DNA from: UBA4656 sp002405525
GTDB taxonomy: Bacteria; Pseudomonadota; Gammaproteobacteria; Xanthomonadales; Ahniellaceae
Reading direction: 5' to 3'
DNA length: 32,576 nucleotides
NCBI GenBank assembly: GCA_036723735.1
Contig: DAIMGT010000046.1
Location: 1 to 32,576 of the forward strand
Part shown: positions 10,462 to 19,544 of the stretch, in pieces
Numbering within the stretch: the first letter of the stretch is position 1
Layout: every line of letters begins with the position of its first letter
Notes under the pieces: model-generated
Databases searched by the model: none
The model's input: only the letters and a program-made list of their open reading frames with translations
Told to the model about the DNA's origin: nothing
Position numbers and translations under genes: made by a program

Positions 10462-10554
10462 TAACCCAGGCCACGTTCGAGGCCAGCTCCGGAATCGAGG
10501 CCGGTACCGATGGCGTGCGGGCTAAAATCCACACCCTGCCACCGAGCCCGCGCC

Positions 10555-11334
10555 ATGCAAACCGTCCGCCTCGACCGTCACGCCGCAGTCGCCCGCCTGC
10601 ACCTCGCTCGCCCCGCGCTGCACAATGCGTTCGACGACGTCCTCGTCGCCGAGATGACCGCACTGCTGGTGGAGCTCGACGCCGACCCCGCGGTGCGCGC
10701 CGTGGTTCTGAGCGGCGACGGTGCGACCTTCTCGGCCGGCGCGGACCTCAACTGGATGCGCCGCATGGCAGCCGCCGCGGAAGCCGAGAACCGGGAGGAC
10801 GCGCTGCGCCTTGCAGGCCTGATGCGCACCCTGAACTTTCTTTCCAAGCCGACGCTCGCCCGGGTCAACGGATCGGCCTACGGCGGCGGCGTCGGACTGA
10901 TCGCATGCTGCGACCACGCGATCGGCGTCCCGGAAGCCAAATTCGCGCTTTCCGAGGTCAAGCTCGGCCTGGTGCCGGCTGTCATCTCGCCCTACGTGGT
11001 GGCCGCGCTCGGACCGCGCCACGCGCGACGCCTGTTCGCTAGCGGCGAGGTCTTCGAGGCCGCGGAGGCGCACCGCATCGGCCTGCTGCACCAGATCTGC
11101 GACCCCGGGACGCTCGACGACGCGGTCGAGCGCGCCCTGCACTTCCTCGCCAAGGGGGGACCCCTCGCGCAGCGCGAGGCCAAGTCGCTGGCCCTGCGCA
11201 TGGCCGGCATGACGCCCGACGCGCAGGCCGCGATCGATGCCGCCAATGCGGACCTCATTGCGCGCCTGCGCGGGTCGCCCGAGGGCCAGGAGGGGCGCGC
11301 CGCCTTCCTCGCCAAGCGCGCGCCGCGGTGGTGA
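10555..11334 (+). CDS. liuC: Methylglutaconyl-CoA hydratase-like crotonase (LiuC)
   Basis: A 259-residue crotonase-fold enzyme. It has the oxyanion-hole segment FSAGADLNWMRRM and the central NGSAYGGGVGLIACCD (105-120), followed by FALSEVKLGLVPAVISPYV (Glu134 region). The DLNWMRRM and VPAVISPYV motifs are those seen in LiuC-type 3-methylglutaconyl-CoA hydratases rather than in FadB-like hydratases. The methylcrotonyl-CoA carboxylase alpha subunit and HMG-CoA lyase genes follow on the same strand, supporting a role in leucine breakdown (3-methylglutaconyl-CoA to HMG-CoA). A TAAAAT hexamer at 10523-10528 is a candidate -10 box. A general enoyl-CoA hydratase role cannot be excluded. Confidence 0.87.
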   Translation: MQTVRLDRHAAVARLHLARPALHNAFDDVLVAEMTALLVELDADPAVRAVVLSGDGATFSAGADLNWMRRMAAAAEAENREDALRLAGLMRTLNFLSKPTLARVNGSAYGGGVGLIACCDHAIGVPEAKFALSEVKLGLVPAVISPYVVAALGPRHARRLFASGEVFEAAEAHRIGLLHQICDPGTLDDAVERALHFLAKGGPLAQREAKSLALRMAGMTPDAQAAIDAANADLIARLRGSPEGQEGRAAFLAKRAPRW

Positions 11335-11718
11335 CGTTCACCCGCGCGCCTTGGCCGCGTGCCGCGGCGCCAGAGATGCCCCGTTCATCCGGCCAGCGCG
11401 ACATCCGGTCTGGCGCGGCCGCGGCGCGCGGCGCGGCGATCGGGGCGCCGCGCCCGATCGAAGGTAGACTTGACGGACCGGCGGTCGGCAATCGCGGGAA
11501 GCGGCGCCGGCGGGCTGCGCTCCCGGCCTGCCCCGAGGGTCCGGACACGGAGACACCTGCCGCGCCGGGTCGACGGTGGTGCGCAGGGACGCGCGATCCT
11601 CGGCGGCGTGGTGCCCCGCATGGCGCCCGCGCAGCGGCCTGCCGCGTCCGACGAACGCCCCCCGCCTCCCCGCCGGCGGTCCATCCACCCCACCTGAATC
11701 CGCTGTGGCCAAAGCCCG
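11335..11718 (+). other. 384-bp gap between liuC and liuD without a recognisable gene
   Basis: Several frames are open here, but they translate to Arg/Ala/Pro-rich low-complexity sequence without family features, as expected by chance at this GC content. A TAGACT hexamer (11465-11470) preceded by GG could be a -10 element, giving liuD its own promoter with a leader of roughly 240 bases. In related organisms the carboxylase beta subunit and other liu genes are usually contiguous, so the gap may mark a rearrangement. No clear gene remnant was seen. Confidence 0.5.
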
Positions 11719-13722
11719 ATGTTCGACAAGATCCTGATCGCCAACCGCGGAGAAATCGCCTGCCGCATCGCGCGCAGCGCACGGCGGCTCGGCGTGAGCA
11801 CGGTGGCGGTTTACTCCGACGCCGCTGCCGCCGCCCGCCACGTGCGCGCCTGCGACCAGGCCATGCACATCGGCGGGCCGCGGCCGGCCGACTCCTACCT
11901 GCGCGGCGAGGCGATCATCGCCGCCGCGCGGGCGACCGGGGCGCAGGCCGTGCACCCCGGCTACGGTTTCCTCAGTGAGAACGCCGACTTCGCCGAAGCC
12001 GCCGAACGCGCCGGGCTCGTGTTCATCGGACCGTCCGCCGGATCGATGCGCCGCATGGGCTCCAAGGCCGGCGCCAAGGAACTGATGGCGGCGCACGGCG
12101 TGCCGGTGGTTCCCGGCTACACCGGGGCCGACCAGGACCCGGCGCTGCTCGCGCGCGAGGCCGAACGGATCGGCTTCCCGCTGATGATCAAGGCCGCGCA
12201 TGGGGGCGGCGGCAAGGGCATGCGCATCGTTCGCGCCGCCGCCGAGTTCGGCCCGGCGCTGGAGAGCTGCCAGCGCGAGGCGCGAGGCGCGTTCGGACGC
12301 GACCGCGTGCTGCTGGAACGCTACGTCGAGCGCCCGCGCCACATCGAGGTGCAGGTGTTCGGCGACCGCCACGGCAACACCATCCACCTCGGCGAGCGCG
12401 AGTGTTCGGCGCAACGCCGCTACCAGAAGGTGATCGAGGAGACGCCCTCGCCCTTCCTCGACGCCGCGCTCCGTGAGCGGATGGGCGAGGCCGCAGTGGC
12501 GGCGGCGCGCGCGCTCGACTACGTGAACGCCGGGACCGTCGAGTTCATCGTCGCCCCCGACGGCGCGTTCCACTTCATGGAGATCAACACCCGCCTGCAG
12601 GTCGAGCACCCGGTGACCGAGATGGTCCTCGGCGTCGACCTCGTCGAGTGGCAGCTTCGGATAGCGGCCGGCGAGCCGCTGCCGTGGACCCAGAAGGACG
12701 TGCGTCCGCGCGGCCATGCGATCGAGGTGCGCCTGTACGCGGAGGACCCGGAGCGAGGCTTCCTGCCCGCCAGCGGGCGGCTGGATCGGCTGGCCCTGCC
12801 CGCGCCCACGGCCGAAGTGCGGATCGACAGCGGCGTCGCCGAGGGCGACGCGGTGACAATCTTCTATGACCCGATGATCGCCAAGCTGATCGTGCATGGC
12901 GACGACCGCATGGCCGCGCTGGCGCGGCTGCGCGCGGCGCTCACCGAGACCGAGGTCACGGGCCCGCGCAGCAACGTGGAGTTCCTCGAGCGACTGCTGC
13001 GCCACCCGAGGGTGGTCGAGGGCAGCATCGACACCGGTTTCCTGGACGGGCACCTCGACGAGGTGCTGCCGCGCCCCGAAGAGCCGTCGCGCGCCATCGT
13101 CCTCGCCGCCGCGGCCCTGTGCCTGCTCGACGACGAGTCGGCGGCGCGCCGGGCCGCGGCGCGCGGAACCGCCCCGCACTCGCCATGGGCGGTGGCCGAC
13201 GCCTGGCGTTCCGGGCACGCGGGGCGGCGTGTGGTGGCGCTCGGCTGGCGCGATCGGCGGATCGAGGTCTCGGCCCAGGGGCACGACGGCGTCTACCGGA
13301 TCGACGACGGCGCAGGCGCGGCGCTCGCTGCCGGTGCGCGCCTCGCCGACGGACTGCTGACGCTTGCGCTCGATGGCCAGGGACTGCGTCTGCGCGTGCA
13401 TCGCGCCGAACATGGATTCACCCTGCACGATGGCGAGCAGCGCGTACGCTTCGAACGGCTGCGCGCCTTCGCCTTCGAGGGCGACGCCGACGCCGGCAGC
13501 GACCGGATCGCGGCGCCGATGCCCGGCCGCGTGGTCCACGTGCGCGCAGCCCCTGGCGACGCGGTCGAGGAGGGGCAGGAACTGCTGGTGATGGAGGCGA
13601 TGAAGATGGAGATCACCCTGCGCGCGCCACGCGCCGGAACCGTGGCCGAAGTCGCGGCCACGGCCGGCGAGTTCGTCGAAGCCGATGCCGTGCTGATCCG
13701 CTACCTGGAGATGCGGGAATGA
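11719..13722 (+). CDS. liuD: 3-methylcrotonyl-CoA carboxylase, biotin-containing alpha subunit
   Basis: A 667-residue protein that carboxylates its attached biotin with ATP and bicarbonate and passes the carboxyl group to methylcrotonyl-CoA through the beta subunit. Order: biotin carboxylase N-domain (MFDKILIANRGEIACRI), ATP-grasp domain with the glycine-rich loop GGGGKGMRIV and the MEINTRLQVEHPVTE segment, biotin carboxylase C-domain, a carboxyltransferase-binding linker, and a C-terminal biotinyl domain with MEAMKM, biotin on Lys629. The length is usual for LiuD/MccA. Propionyl- or geranyl-CoA carboxylase alpha subunits are similar, but LiuC and LiuE in the neighbourhood favour leucine catabolism. 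The beta subunit gene is absent from the window. The stop overlaps the next start (ATGA). Confidence 0.93.
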   Translation: MFDKILIANRGEIACRIARSARRLGVSTVAVYSDAAAAARHVRACDQAMHIGGPRPADSYLRGEAIIAAARATGAQAVHPGYGFLSENADFAEAAERAGLVFIGPSAGSMRRMGSKAGAKELMAAHGVPVVPGYTGADQDPALLAREAERIGFPLMIKAAHGGGGKGMRIVRAAAEFGPALESCQREARGAFGRDRVLLERYVERPRHIEVQVFGDRHGNTIHLGERECSAQRRYQKVIEETPSPFLDAALRERMGEAAVAAARALDYVNAGTVEFIVAPDGAFHFMEINTRLQVEHPVTEMVLGVDLVEWQLRIAAGEPLPWTQKDVRPRGHAIEVRLYAEDPERGFLPASGRLDRLALPAPTAEVRIDSGVAEGDAVTIFYDPMIAKLIVHGDDRMAALARLRAALTETEVTGPRSNVEFLERLLRHPRVVEGSIDTGFLDGHLDEVLPRPEEPSRAIVLAAAALCLLDDESAARRAAARGTAPHSPWAVADAWRSGHAGRRVVALGWRDRRIEVSAQGHDGVYRIDDGAGAALAAGARLADGLLTLALDGQGLRLRVHRAEHGFTLHDGEQRVRFERLRAFAFEGDADAGSDRIAAPMPGRVVHVRAAPGDAVEEGQELLVMEAMKMEITLRAPRAGTVAEVAATAGEFVEADAVLIRYLEMRE

Positions 13723-14369
13723 GCGCGCGCGCGCTGTGTCTGCTGCCGCTGCTGACCCTGCTCGCGGCGTGCGACGAGACGCGCTTCGCAGTCGACCCGC
13801 TCGGCGAGCCGCGGGCCTGCGAGTCCGGGCTGGACGGCGTATGGCGCATCGAGGATGACGGCGCGCCCGAGTACGTGCACCTCCGACCCGACTGCGAACT
13901 GCGCCTGCTGCGCCCAACGATGGGCGGCGAAGGAGGCGTCGATTTCGACGCCGCGGCGCGACACACGGTGCAGCTTTCGCCCGCGATCGGGCGCATCGAC
14001 GGCGTGCTGTACCTCGCGCTGACCGACGACGACTTCCATCGCGCCGCGGACGACGCCTCCGTCGACCGCCGGCATGCCGAGGCGAGCGGCTTCCACGTGT
14101 TCCGCATCGAAATGCGCGGCGAGCAGGCCACCGTGCGTGCGGTGGACCATCGCGAGGTGGCGAAGGCGATCATCGACGAACGTCTGCGCGGCTCGGTGGC
14201 CAAGGACGAGCGGGGGCTCAAGAATCGGCTCGATCTCGACCTCGACGCCTCGCGCGCCCTGCTGCCCGAACGCTGGCTGTTCCGGCGCGACGATCCGCTG
14301 CGCCTGGTGCGCGTGCGGACACAGGATCTTCCGCCGGCGGTCCGTCGCCAGGTCGCGGAGGCGCCGTGA
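13719..14369 (+). CDS. Predicted lipoprotein of unknown function
   Basis: A 216-residue exported protein. The N-terminus MSARALCLLPLLTLLAAC is a lipoprotein signal with lipobox LAAC and the lipidated Cys at residue 18. The mature part is acidic and mixed, with no domain that I recognise; VAKAIIDERLRGSV (near residue 150) is the most helical part. It is placed exactly between liuD (4-bp overlap, ATGA) and liuE (4-bp overlap, GTGA), so the three are made from one transcript with coupled translation. Why a lipoprotein should be coupled to leucine catabolism is not evident. Confidence 0.85.
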   Translation: MSARALCLLPLLTLLAACDETRFAVDPLGEPRACESGLDGVWRIEDDGAPEYVHLRPDCELRLLRPTMGGEGGVDFDAAARHTVQLSPAIGRIDGVLYLALTDDDFHRAADDASVDRRHAEASGFHVFRIEMRGEQATVRAVDHREVAKAIIDERLRGSVAKDERGLKNRLDLDLDASRALLPERWLFRRDDPLRLVRVRTQDLPPAVRRQVAEAP

Positions 14370-15250
14370 GCGTGGTCCGCGTGGTCGAGGTCGGCGCCCG
14401 CGACGGCCTGCAGAACGAACCGGCCATCGTCGCCGCCGCCGACAAGGTCGAGCTCGTCGAACGGCTCGCCGATGCAGGCCTGTGCGCCATCGAGGCCACC
14501 AGCTTCGTGTCGCCGAAGTGGGTGCCGCAGATGGCGGACGCTGCCGCGGTCTACGCCGCGATCCGCAAGCGTCCGGGCGTTCGCTACCCGGTGCTGGTGC
14601 CCAACCTGCAGGGTTACGAACGCGCGCTGGCGGTCGGGGCGAGCGAAATCGCGGTCTTCACCGCCGCATCGGAGGCCTTCAACCGCCGCAACGTCAACGC
14701 GTCCATCGACGAGTCGATCGAGCGCTTCAGGCCGGTGCTGGAACGCGCGCGCGCCGATGGCGTGGCGGTGCGCGGCTACGTGTCCACGGTGCTGGGCTGC
14801 CCGTATCAGGGCGAAGTGCCGCTGACCGAGGTGGTGCGAGTGGCCGTGCTGCTGCACCGCGGCGGCTGCCACGAGGTCTCGCTCGGCGACACGATCGGCG
14901 TCGGCACGCCTTCTCGGGCGCGGCAGATGCTGCTCGCGGTGGCGCAGGAAGTGCCGATGGCGGCGCTCGCGATCCACTTCCACGACACCCGCGGCCAGGC
15001 GCTCGCCAACGTGTACGCCTGCCTCGATGCCGGCGTGCGGGTCGTCGATGCGGCGGTCGCCGGCCTCGGCGGCTGCCCCTATGCCGCGGGCGCCGGCGGC
15101 AACCTCGCCACCGAGGATCTGGTGTACATGCTCGACGGCATGGGCGTGGAAACCGGGATCGATCTCGGACGGCTGGTCGAGACCGGTCGCTGGATCAGCG
15201 CCCGGCTCGGCCGCGAAACGCAGTCGCGGGTCGGCCGCGCCGCCGCCTGA
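14366..15250 (+). CDS. liuE: Hydroxymethylglutaryl-CoA lyase
   Basis: A 294-residue TIM-barrel lyase splitting HMG-CoA into acetoacetate and acetyl-CoA, the last step of leucine degradation. The N-terminal VEVGARDGLQNE carries the substrate and metal-binding Arg-Asp pair. IHFHDTRGQALAN holds the metal-binding histidines. The active-site signature VAGLGGCPYAAGAGGN contains the catalytic Cys237. Translation starts at GTG 14366, overlapping the lipoprotein stop. The first GT41-like gene begins nine bases after the stop. The gene is also known as mvaB. Confidence 0.94.
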   Translation: MSVVRVVEVGARDGLQNEPAIVAAADKVELVERLADAGLCAIEATSFVSPKWVPQMADAAAVYAAIRKRPGVRYPVLVPNLQGYERALAVGASEIAVFTAASEAFNRRNVNASIDESIERFRPVLERARADGVAVRGYVSTVLGCPYQGEVPLTEVVRVAVLLHRGGCHEVSLGDTIGVGTPSRARQMLLAVAQEVPMAALAIHFHDTRGQALANVYACLDAGVRVVDAAVAGLGGCPYAAGAGGNLATEDLVYMLDGMGVETGIDLGRLVETGRWISARLGRETQSRVGRAAA

Positions 15251-15259
15251 GGCCGCGCG

Positions 15260-17395
15260 GTGAGCCCACGGGAAGCCCTCGACCGGGCCCGCGCCGCGTT
15301 CGCGCGCGGCGATGACCGCGCCGCGATCGACGAGATCACGGTACTGCAGGCCCGTGGAGGCGCGGACGACGAGGCGCTCGCGCTGGGCGTGAACGCCGCC
15401 CTGCGCGCCGGCAGACTCGACACCGGGGCAGCCTGGCTGGAACGCCTGCACGCCGCGCATCCGGACCAGTCCCGCTTCACGCGGTTGCTGGCCACGGTGC
15501 ACAACAACCTCGGCGCGCGCCGGCTCGACGCCGGCGACCTGGACGGCGCGGGAGCGGCGTTCGCGCGCGCGCTGACGCTGCTGCCGGACCACACCGATGC
15601 CCTGTTCAACCGCGCGCGGCTGGCCCTGCTGGCGCGGCAACCGGCCCGCGCCCTGCATGACCTGGCGCGCCTTTGCGAACTGCGTCCCGACGATCCCGCC
15701 GCCGCGCTGCTGCGAGCGGAGACCGAAGTGGCACTCGGCGCCGACGATGCCATGGACCGCCTGCGGGCCGCGATCGGCGACGCAGGCCTGGCAGCGGCGG
15801 ACCCGCTGCGCCTGGCCCTCTGCCTCGCCGACGGGGGCGATACCGACGGGGCACTGTCTCGGGTTCGGGCGGAAGCACGCCCGGAACGCATCCTCGCTGC
15901 CGCCGACGTCGCCTGGCGTCTCGCGGAGAACGGCGAGGACGCGGGCGCGCGCGCGGCCAACGCGCATGTCGCCGCATGCTGCGACAACGGCGCGCGTGCG
16001 CCCGGGCTGTATGCCGCGATCGCCGCGCGGCTGACCTTGCCGCAGGTCTATGCCGACCACGCAGCCATCGATTCCGCGCGTGCGGGGTACCGAGAGGGCC
16101 TCCGGGATCTCGCAGAAACGTTCGATGACCGCGCCCTGGCGCGCTGCGCCCCGCTGCTTGAGCAGCTCGCCTGGTCGAACCAGATGCTGGCCTACCAGGG
16201 CCGCGACGACCGCGAGCCTTCCGCGTTCTGGGCACAGTTCCTCGTTCGCGCGGCGCACTCGCTCGCGCCCGCGCTCGCGGCGCCCCCGCGCGGCGGCCGC
16301 GGTCCGCGCCGCCGGATCGGCTTCATCAGCGCCGCGTGGCGACGGTCCACCATCGCGGCCTACTTCCGCTCCTGGATCGAGACTGCGGCCGCGACCGGCA
16401 ACGAGGTCGTGGTCGTGCAACTGCCGCCGACCTTCGACGAAGTCACCGAGCAACTCGGGCGGGTCGCCGGGCGTCTCGTGCGTCCGCAGGGTGCGCTGCA
16501 CGCGATCGCCGTCCAGTTGCGCGCGCTCGACCTGGATCTGGCGGTCTACCCCGACCTCGGCGTCGACGGTCGAGTGGCCGTGCTCGCCGCGCTGGGCATG
16601 GCGCCGCGGCAGGCGATGGGCTGGGGGCATCCGTGCACCTTCGGCCTGCCGACCGTCCACGACTTCATCGGCTGCGCGACGATGGAGCCGCCTGGCGGCG
16701 AAGACCACTACACCGAACGCCTGCGCCTGCTGCCGGGCGCCGGCACGGCATGGCAACGACCCGATCCGCCACCGCCGGCCACGCGCGCCGCGCTCGACCT
16801 GCCCGAGGGACCGCTGTTCCTGGTGCCGCAACTGCCCTACAAGGTCCATCCGGATACCGATGCGCCGCTGGCCGCGATCGCGGCGGCGGAACCGCGCGCC
16901 ACGGTCGCGCTGTTCGCCGGCGAACGCCCCGGGCCCGTGCGCCTGCTGCGCCGGCGCCTGGCTGCCGCGTTCGCGGCGGCGGGCGCGGATCCGGTCCGCC
17001 AGTTGCGCTTCCTGCCACAGGTCGATCGGCGCCGTTTCCTCGCCACCTGCGCGGTCGCCGACGCCATGATCGATACCCACCACTGGTCGGGCGGCAACAC
17101 CACCCTCGACTGCCTGCATGCCGGCCTGCCCGTGCTGACCGTGCCTGGCGCCTTGATGCGCGGCCGACAGAGCGCCGCCATGCTGCGGGCCATCGGCGTC
17201 GACGAACTGGTGTGCGCCGATGCCGCCGCGCAGGCGCGTGGCGCGCTCGCGTTGGCGGATGATTGCGCCGCCCGCACCGCACTGGTCCGGCGCATCGCGG
17301 ACGGCCTTCCGGCGCTGCTGGCGGACACGCGCGCGCAACGGGCATTCGGCGCCCTGCTGCAGGACCTCCTCGCGGAGCCGGTTTCCGATGCGTGA
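15260..17395 (+). CDS. TPR-containing O-GlcNAc-transferase-like protein, copy A (GT41/SPINDLY family)
   Basis: A 711-residue soluble protein. The N-terminal half is alpha-helical with TPR-like units (HNNLGARRLDAGDLDGAGAAF, ALTLLPDHTDALFNRARLAL). The C-terminal half looks like the OGT catalytic region: RIGFISAAW, RQAMGWGHPCTFGLP, PQLPYKVHPDTD with Lys528 (equivalent to the UDP-contacting Lys842 of human OGT), and HWSGGNTTLD (608-617), corresponding to the GHTTxD donor-binding motif. The His found early in the catalytic domain of OGT homologues is not apparent here (WRRSTIAAYF). Translation starts at GTG 15260, nine bases after liuE. Likely role: glycosylation of a protein in the cytoplasm; the target is unknown. 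It shares a clear layout with the next two genes. Confidence 0.8.
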   Translation: MSPREALDRARAAFARGDDRAAIDEITVLQARGGADDEALALGVNAALRAGRLDTGAAWLERLHAAHPDQSRFTRLLATVHNNLGARRLDAGDLDGAGAAFARALTLLPDHTDALFNRARLALLARQPARALHDLARLCELRPDDPAAALLRAETEVALGADDAMDRLRAAIGDAGLAAADPLRLALCLADGGDTDGALSRVRAEARPERILAAADVAWRLAENGEDAGARAANAHVAACCDNGARAPGLYAAIAARLTLPQVYADHAAIDSARAGYREGLRDLAETFDDRALARCAPLLEQLAWSNQMLAYQGRDDREPSAFWAQFLVRAAHSLAPALAAPPRGGRGPRRRIGFISAAWRRSTIAAYFRSWIETAAATGNEVVVVQLPPTFDEVTEQLGRVAGRLVRPQGALHAIAVQLRALDLDLAVYPDLGVDGRVAVLAALGMAPRQAMGWGHPCTFGLPTVHDFIGCATMEPPGGEDHYTERLRLLPGAGTAWQRPDPPPPATRAALDLPEGPLFLVPQLPYKVHPDTDAPLAAIAAAEPRATVALFAGERPGPVRLLRRRLAAAFAAAGADPVRQLRFLPQVDRRRFLATCAVADAMIDTHHWSGGNTTLDCLHAGLPVLTVPGALMRGRQSAAMLRAIGVDELVCADAAAQARGALALADDCAARTALVRRIADGLPALLADTRAQRAFGALLQDLLAEPVSDA

Positions 17396-19544
17396 GCCCG
17401 CAGTCCCCGGCGACCCGCTCGGCGCCGCGCGTGCGGCCTTCGCGGCGGGCGACTGGCCGGCCGCGCTGGCCGCCGCGCAGGCGGCAGTGGAGCGCCTGCC
17501 CGGGTCCGTCGACGCGCTGGTGCTGGCGGTCAACAGCGCGCTGCGCTGCGACGCGCTGGCGCGGGCGGTTCCATGGCTGGAAGCCCTGCATCGCGCCCAT
17601 CCCGGCCATCCGCAGTTCACCCGCATGCTGTCGACAGCGCACAACAACCTCGGTGCGCGCCAGCAGCGCGCCGGCGACGCGACCGCCGCACTGGGCTCTT
17701 TCGATCACGCCCTCGCTGCCTGGCCGGACAACACCGATGCGCTGTTCAACCGCGCGAAGCTCGCGCTCGCGGCAGGGCAGACCACGACCGCCCTGCCCGA
17801 CTTGCGGCGCCTTTCCGCGCTGGCGCCGCGCGACGTCGCAGTCGGGGTGCTGCTGGCGGAAACCGAGATCGCGGACGACATCGCCGATCCGCCGTTGCGT
17901 GCGCGCGAGGCGCTCGCGCGACTGGCGGCCACTCCCGGCATCGACCGCCTTCGGCTGGCGTTCGCGCAGGCCGACACCGGCGATGGGGCGGGCGCGCTGG
18001 ACGCGGTACTCGCGCTGTCCGACCTGATGCAGGCCGGCAACGCCGGCGCGCTCGCGCACCGGCTCGCCGAGTGTTCCGACGCCGCGCGCGCGCGGCGGGC
18101 CTTCGCTCACCTCGCCGGGCTCGCCGGTCGCGGACGCGAGGCGCCCGGACTTCAATGGGCGATCGGCGCGCGCCTCGCGCTGCCCATGGTCTACCGCGAC
18201 CTCGCCGAACTGGAGACGCATCGCGCCGGCTTCGCGGCCGGACTGGACGCCCTCGACGCAGAGTACGACGCCGTCGCGCTCGCACGCTGCGCGCCGCGTC
18301 TGGAGCAGCTTCAGTGGGCGAACTTCCTGCTGGCCTACCAGGGTCACAACGACGCGCCGCTCATGCACCGCTTCGGCACCTTCACCGGCCGCTGCCTCGA
18401 CGCATTCGCACCGCCGCTGAGGGCGCCGATGCCACCACGAAGGCCCGGGGCGCCCCGGATCGGTTTCCTGTCATCAGCGTTCCGCCACAGCACCGTGGGG
18501 TCCTACTTCGCCTCCTGGGTCGCGACGGCGAAGTCGCGCGGCTGGCGGGTCGAGGTGTTCCAGCTCGGGCCGACGTTCGACGACTTCACCACCCGGATCG
18601 GCCGCGACTGCGACCATCTGCACCGGCTCGACGCGCCGCTGGACGCGATTGCCGGGATGGTGCGCGGGCGCGAACTCGACCTGCTGGTGTTTCCCGACCT
18701 CGGCGCGGACGCGCGGGTCAACGTACTCGGCGCGTTGCGCCTCGCGCGGCGGCAGGCCATGGCCTGGGGCCAGCCCACGACCAGCGGCAGCGACCGCATC
18801 GACTGCTTCATCGGCTGCGCCGGGATGGAGCCCCCCGATGCACGCGCGCACTACGTCGAGCCCGACCTGCGCTGGCTGCCCGGCATCGGCACCCATTACG
18901 CCGCGCCAGTGCCACCGGCGCGGCGGTCGCGCGCCGAACTCGGCCTTCCGGCCGGCCGGCTCCACCTCGTGCCGCAGTCCCCCTTCAAGATCCATCCCGA
19001 CACCGACGCCATGCTGGGCACCATCGCGGCCGCCGATCCCGACAGCGTGGTGCTGCTGTTCGGCAGCGAGCGTCCTCGCAGCGCCGCGCTCCTGCGCGAG
19101 CGACTCGGGCGAGCCTTGCGCGCAGCGGGCGCCGATCCGGATCGCCAGCTCCGCTTCCTGCCGCTCGTCCCACGCCAACGGTTCCTCGAAGTCTGTGCAG
19201 TCTGCGACGTGATGGTCGATACTCCGCATTGGTCGGGCGGGAACACCACGATCGACGCGCTCCTGTCCGGACTGCCGGTGATCACCGTGCCGGGCGCATT
19301 GATGCGCGGGCGCCAGAGCACGGCCATGCTGCGCGCACTGGGCGTCGACGAGCTGGTTTGCCCGGACGCCGCCGCGCAAGCCGCCACCGCGCTCGCCGTC
19401 GCCGGCGACCCGGCGCGGCGAGTGGAACTTGCGCGGCGCATCGCGGCCGGCCTGCCGGATCTGCTGGCGGGTGGCGGGGCGATGAACGTGCTGGGCGACC
19501 ACTTCGCCGCGCTGCTGACCGAGGCCGGCGCCGATCCCTCATGA
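17388..19544 (+). CDS. TPR-containing O-GlcNAc-transferase-like protein, copy B (GT41/SPINDLY family)
   Basis: A 718-residue paralogue of the preceding protein; the ATG overlaps the previous stop by eight bases. The TPR-like half repeats the same landmarks (HNNLGARQQRAGD, DNTDALFNRAKLAL). The catalytic-like half has RIGFLSSAFRHSTVGSYF with His367, PQSPFKIHPDTD with Lys534, and HWSGGNTTID (614-623) followed by GLPVITVPGALMRGRQSTAMLRALG. It is the only one of the three with a His near the position of the early catalytic-domain His of OGT homologues, so it is the best candidate for an active enzyme. Identity with copy A is visibly higher than with copy C. Donor and acceptor are unknown. Confidence 0.8.
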   Translation: MREPAVPGDPLGAARAAFAAGDWPAALAAAQAAVERLPGSVDALVLAVNSALRCDALARAVPWLEALHRAHPGHPQFTRMLSTAHNNLGARQQRAGDATAALGSFDHALAAWPDNTDALFNRAKLALAAGQTTTALPDLRRLSALAPRDVAVGVLLAETEIADDIADPPLRAREALARLAATPGIDRLRLAFAQADTGDGAGALDAVLALSDLMQAGNAGALAHRLAECSDAARARRAFAHLAGLAGRGREAPGLQWAIGARLALPMVYRDLAELETHRAGFAAGLDALDAEYDAVALARCAPRLEQLQWANFLLAYQGHNDAPLMHRFGTFTGRCLDAFAPPLRAPMPPRRPGAPRIGFLSSAFRHSTVGSYFASWVATAKSRGWRVEVFQLGPTFDDFTTRIGRDCDHLHRLDAPLDAIAGMVRGRELDLLVFPDLGADARVNVLGALRLARRQAMAWGQPTTSGSDRIDCFIGCAGMEPPDARAHYVEPDLRWLPGIGTHYAAPVPPARRSRAELGLPAGRLHLVPQSPFKIHPDTDAMLGTIAAADPDSVVLLFGSERPRSAALLRERLGRALRAAGADPDRQLRFLPLVPRQRFLEVCAVCDVMVDTPHWSGGNTTIDALLSGLPVITVPGALMRGRQSTAMLRALGVDELVCPDAAAQAATALAVAGDPARRVELARRIAAGLPDLLAGGGAMNVLGDHFAALLTEAGADPS

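Noticed and set aside
11335..11718. Possible small gene in the liuC-liuD gap
   Set aside because: All open frames there are Arg/Pro/Ala-rich without a convincing start, ribosome-binding site or family similarity, and they continue into liuD in the wrong frame.
11338..13917. An 859-codon minus-strand open frame opposite liuD
   Set aside because: It has no recognisable motif, and liuD on the other strand has complete biotin carboxylase and biotinyl motifs.
13613..17647. A 1344-codon minus-strand open frame across the lipoprotein, liuE and GT41-like genes
   Set aside because: The translation is low-complexity Arg/Gly/Ala/His sequence without domains and runs across several well-supported plus-strand genes. 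It is a codon-bias shadow.
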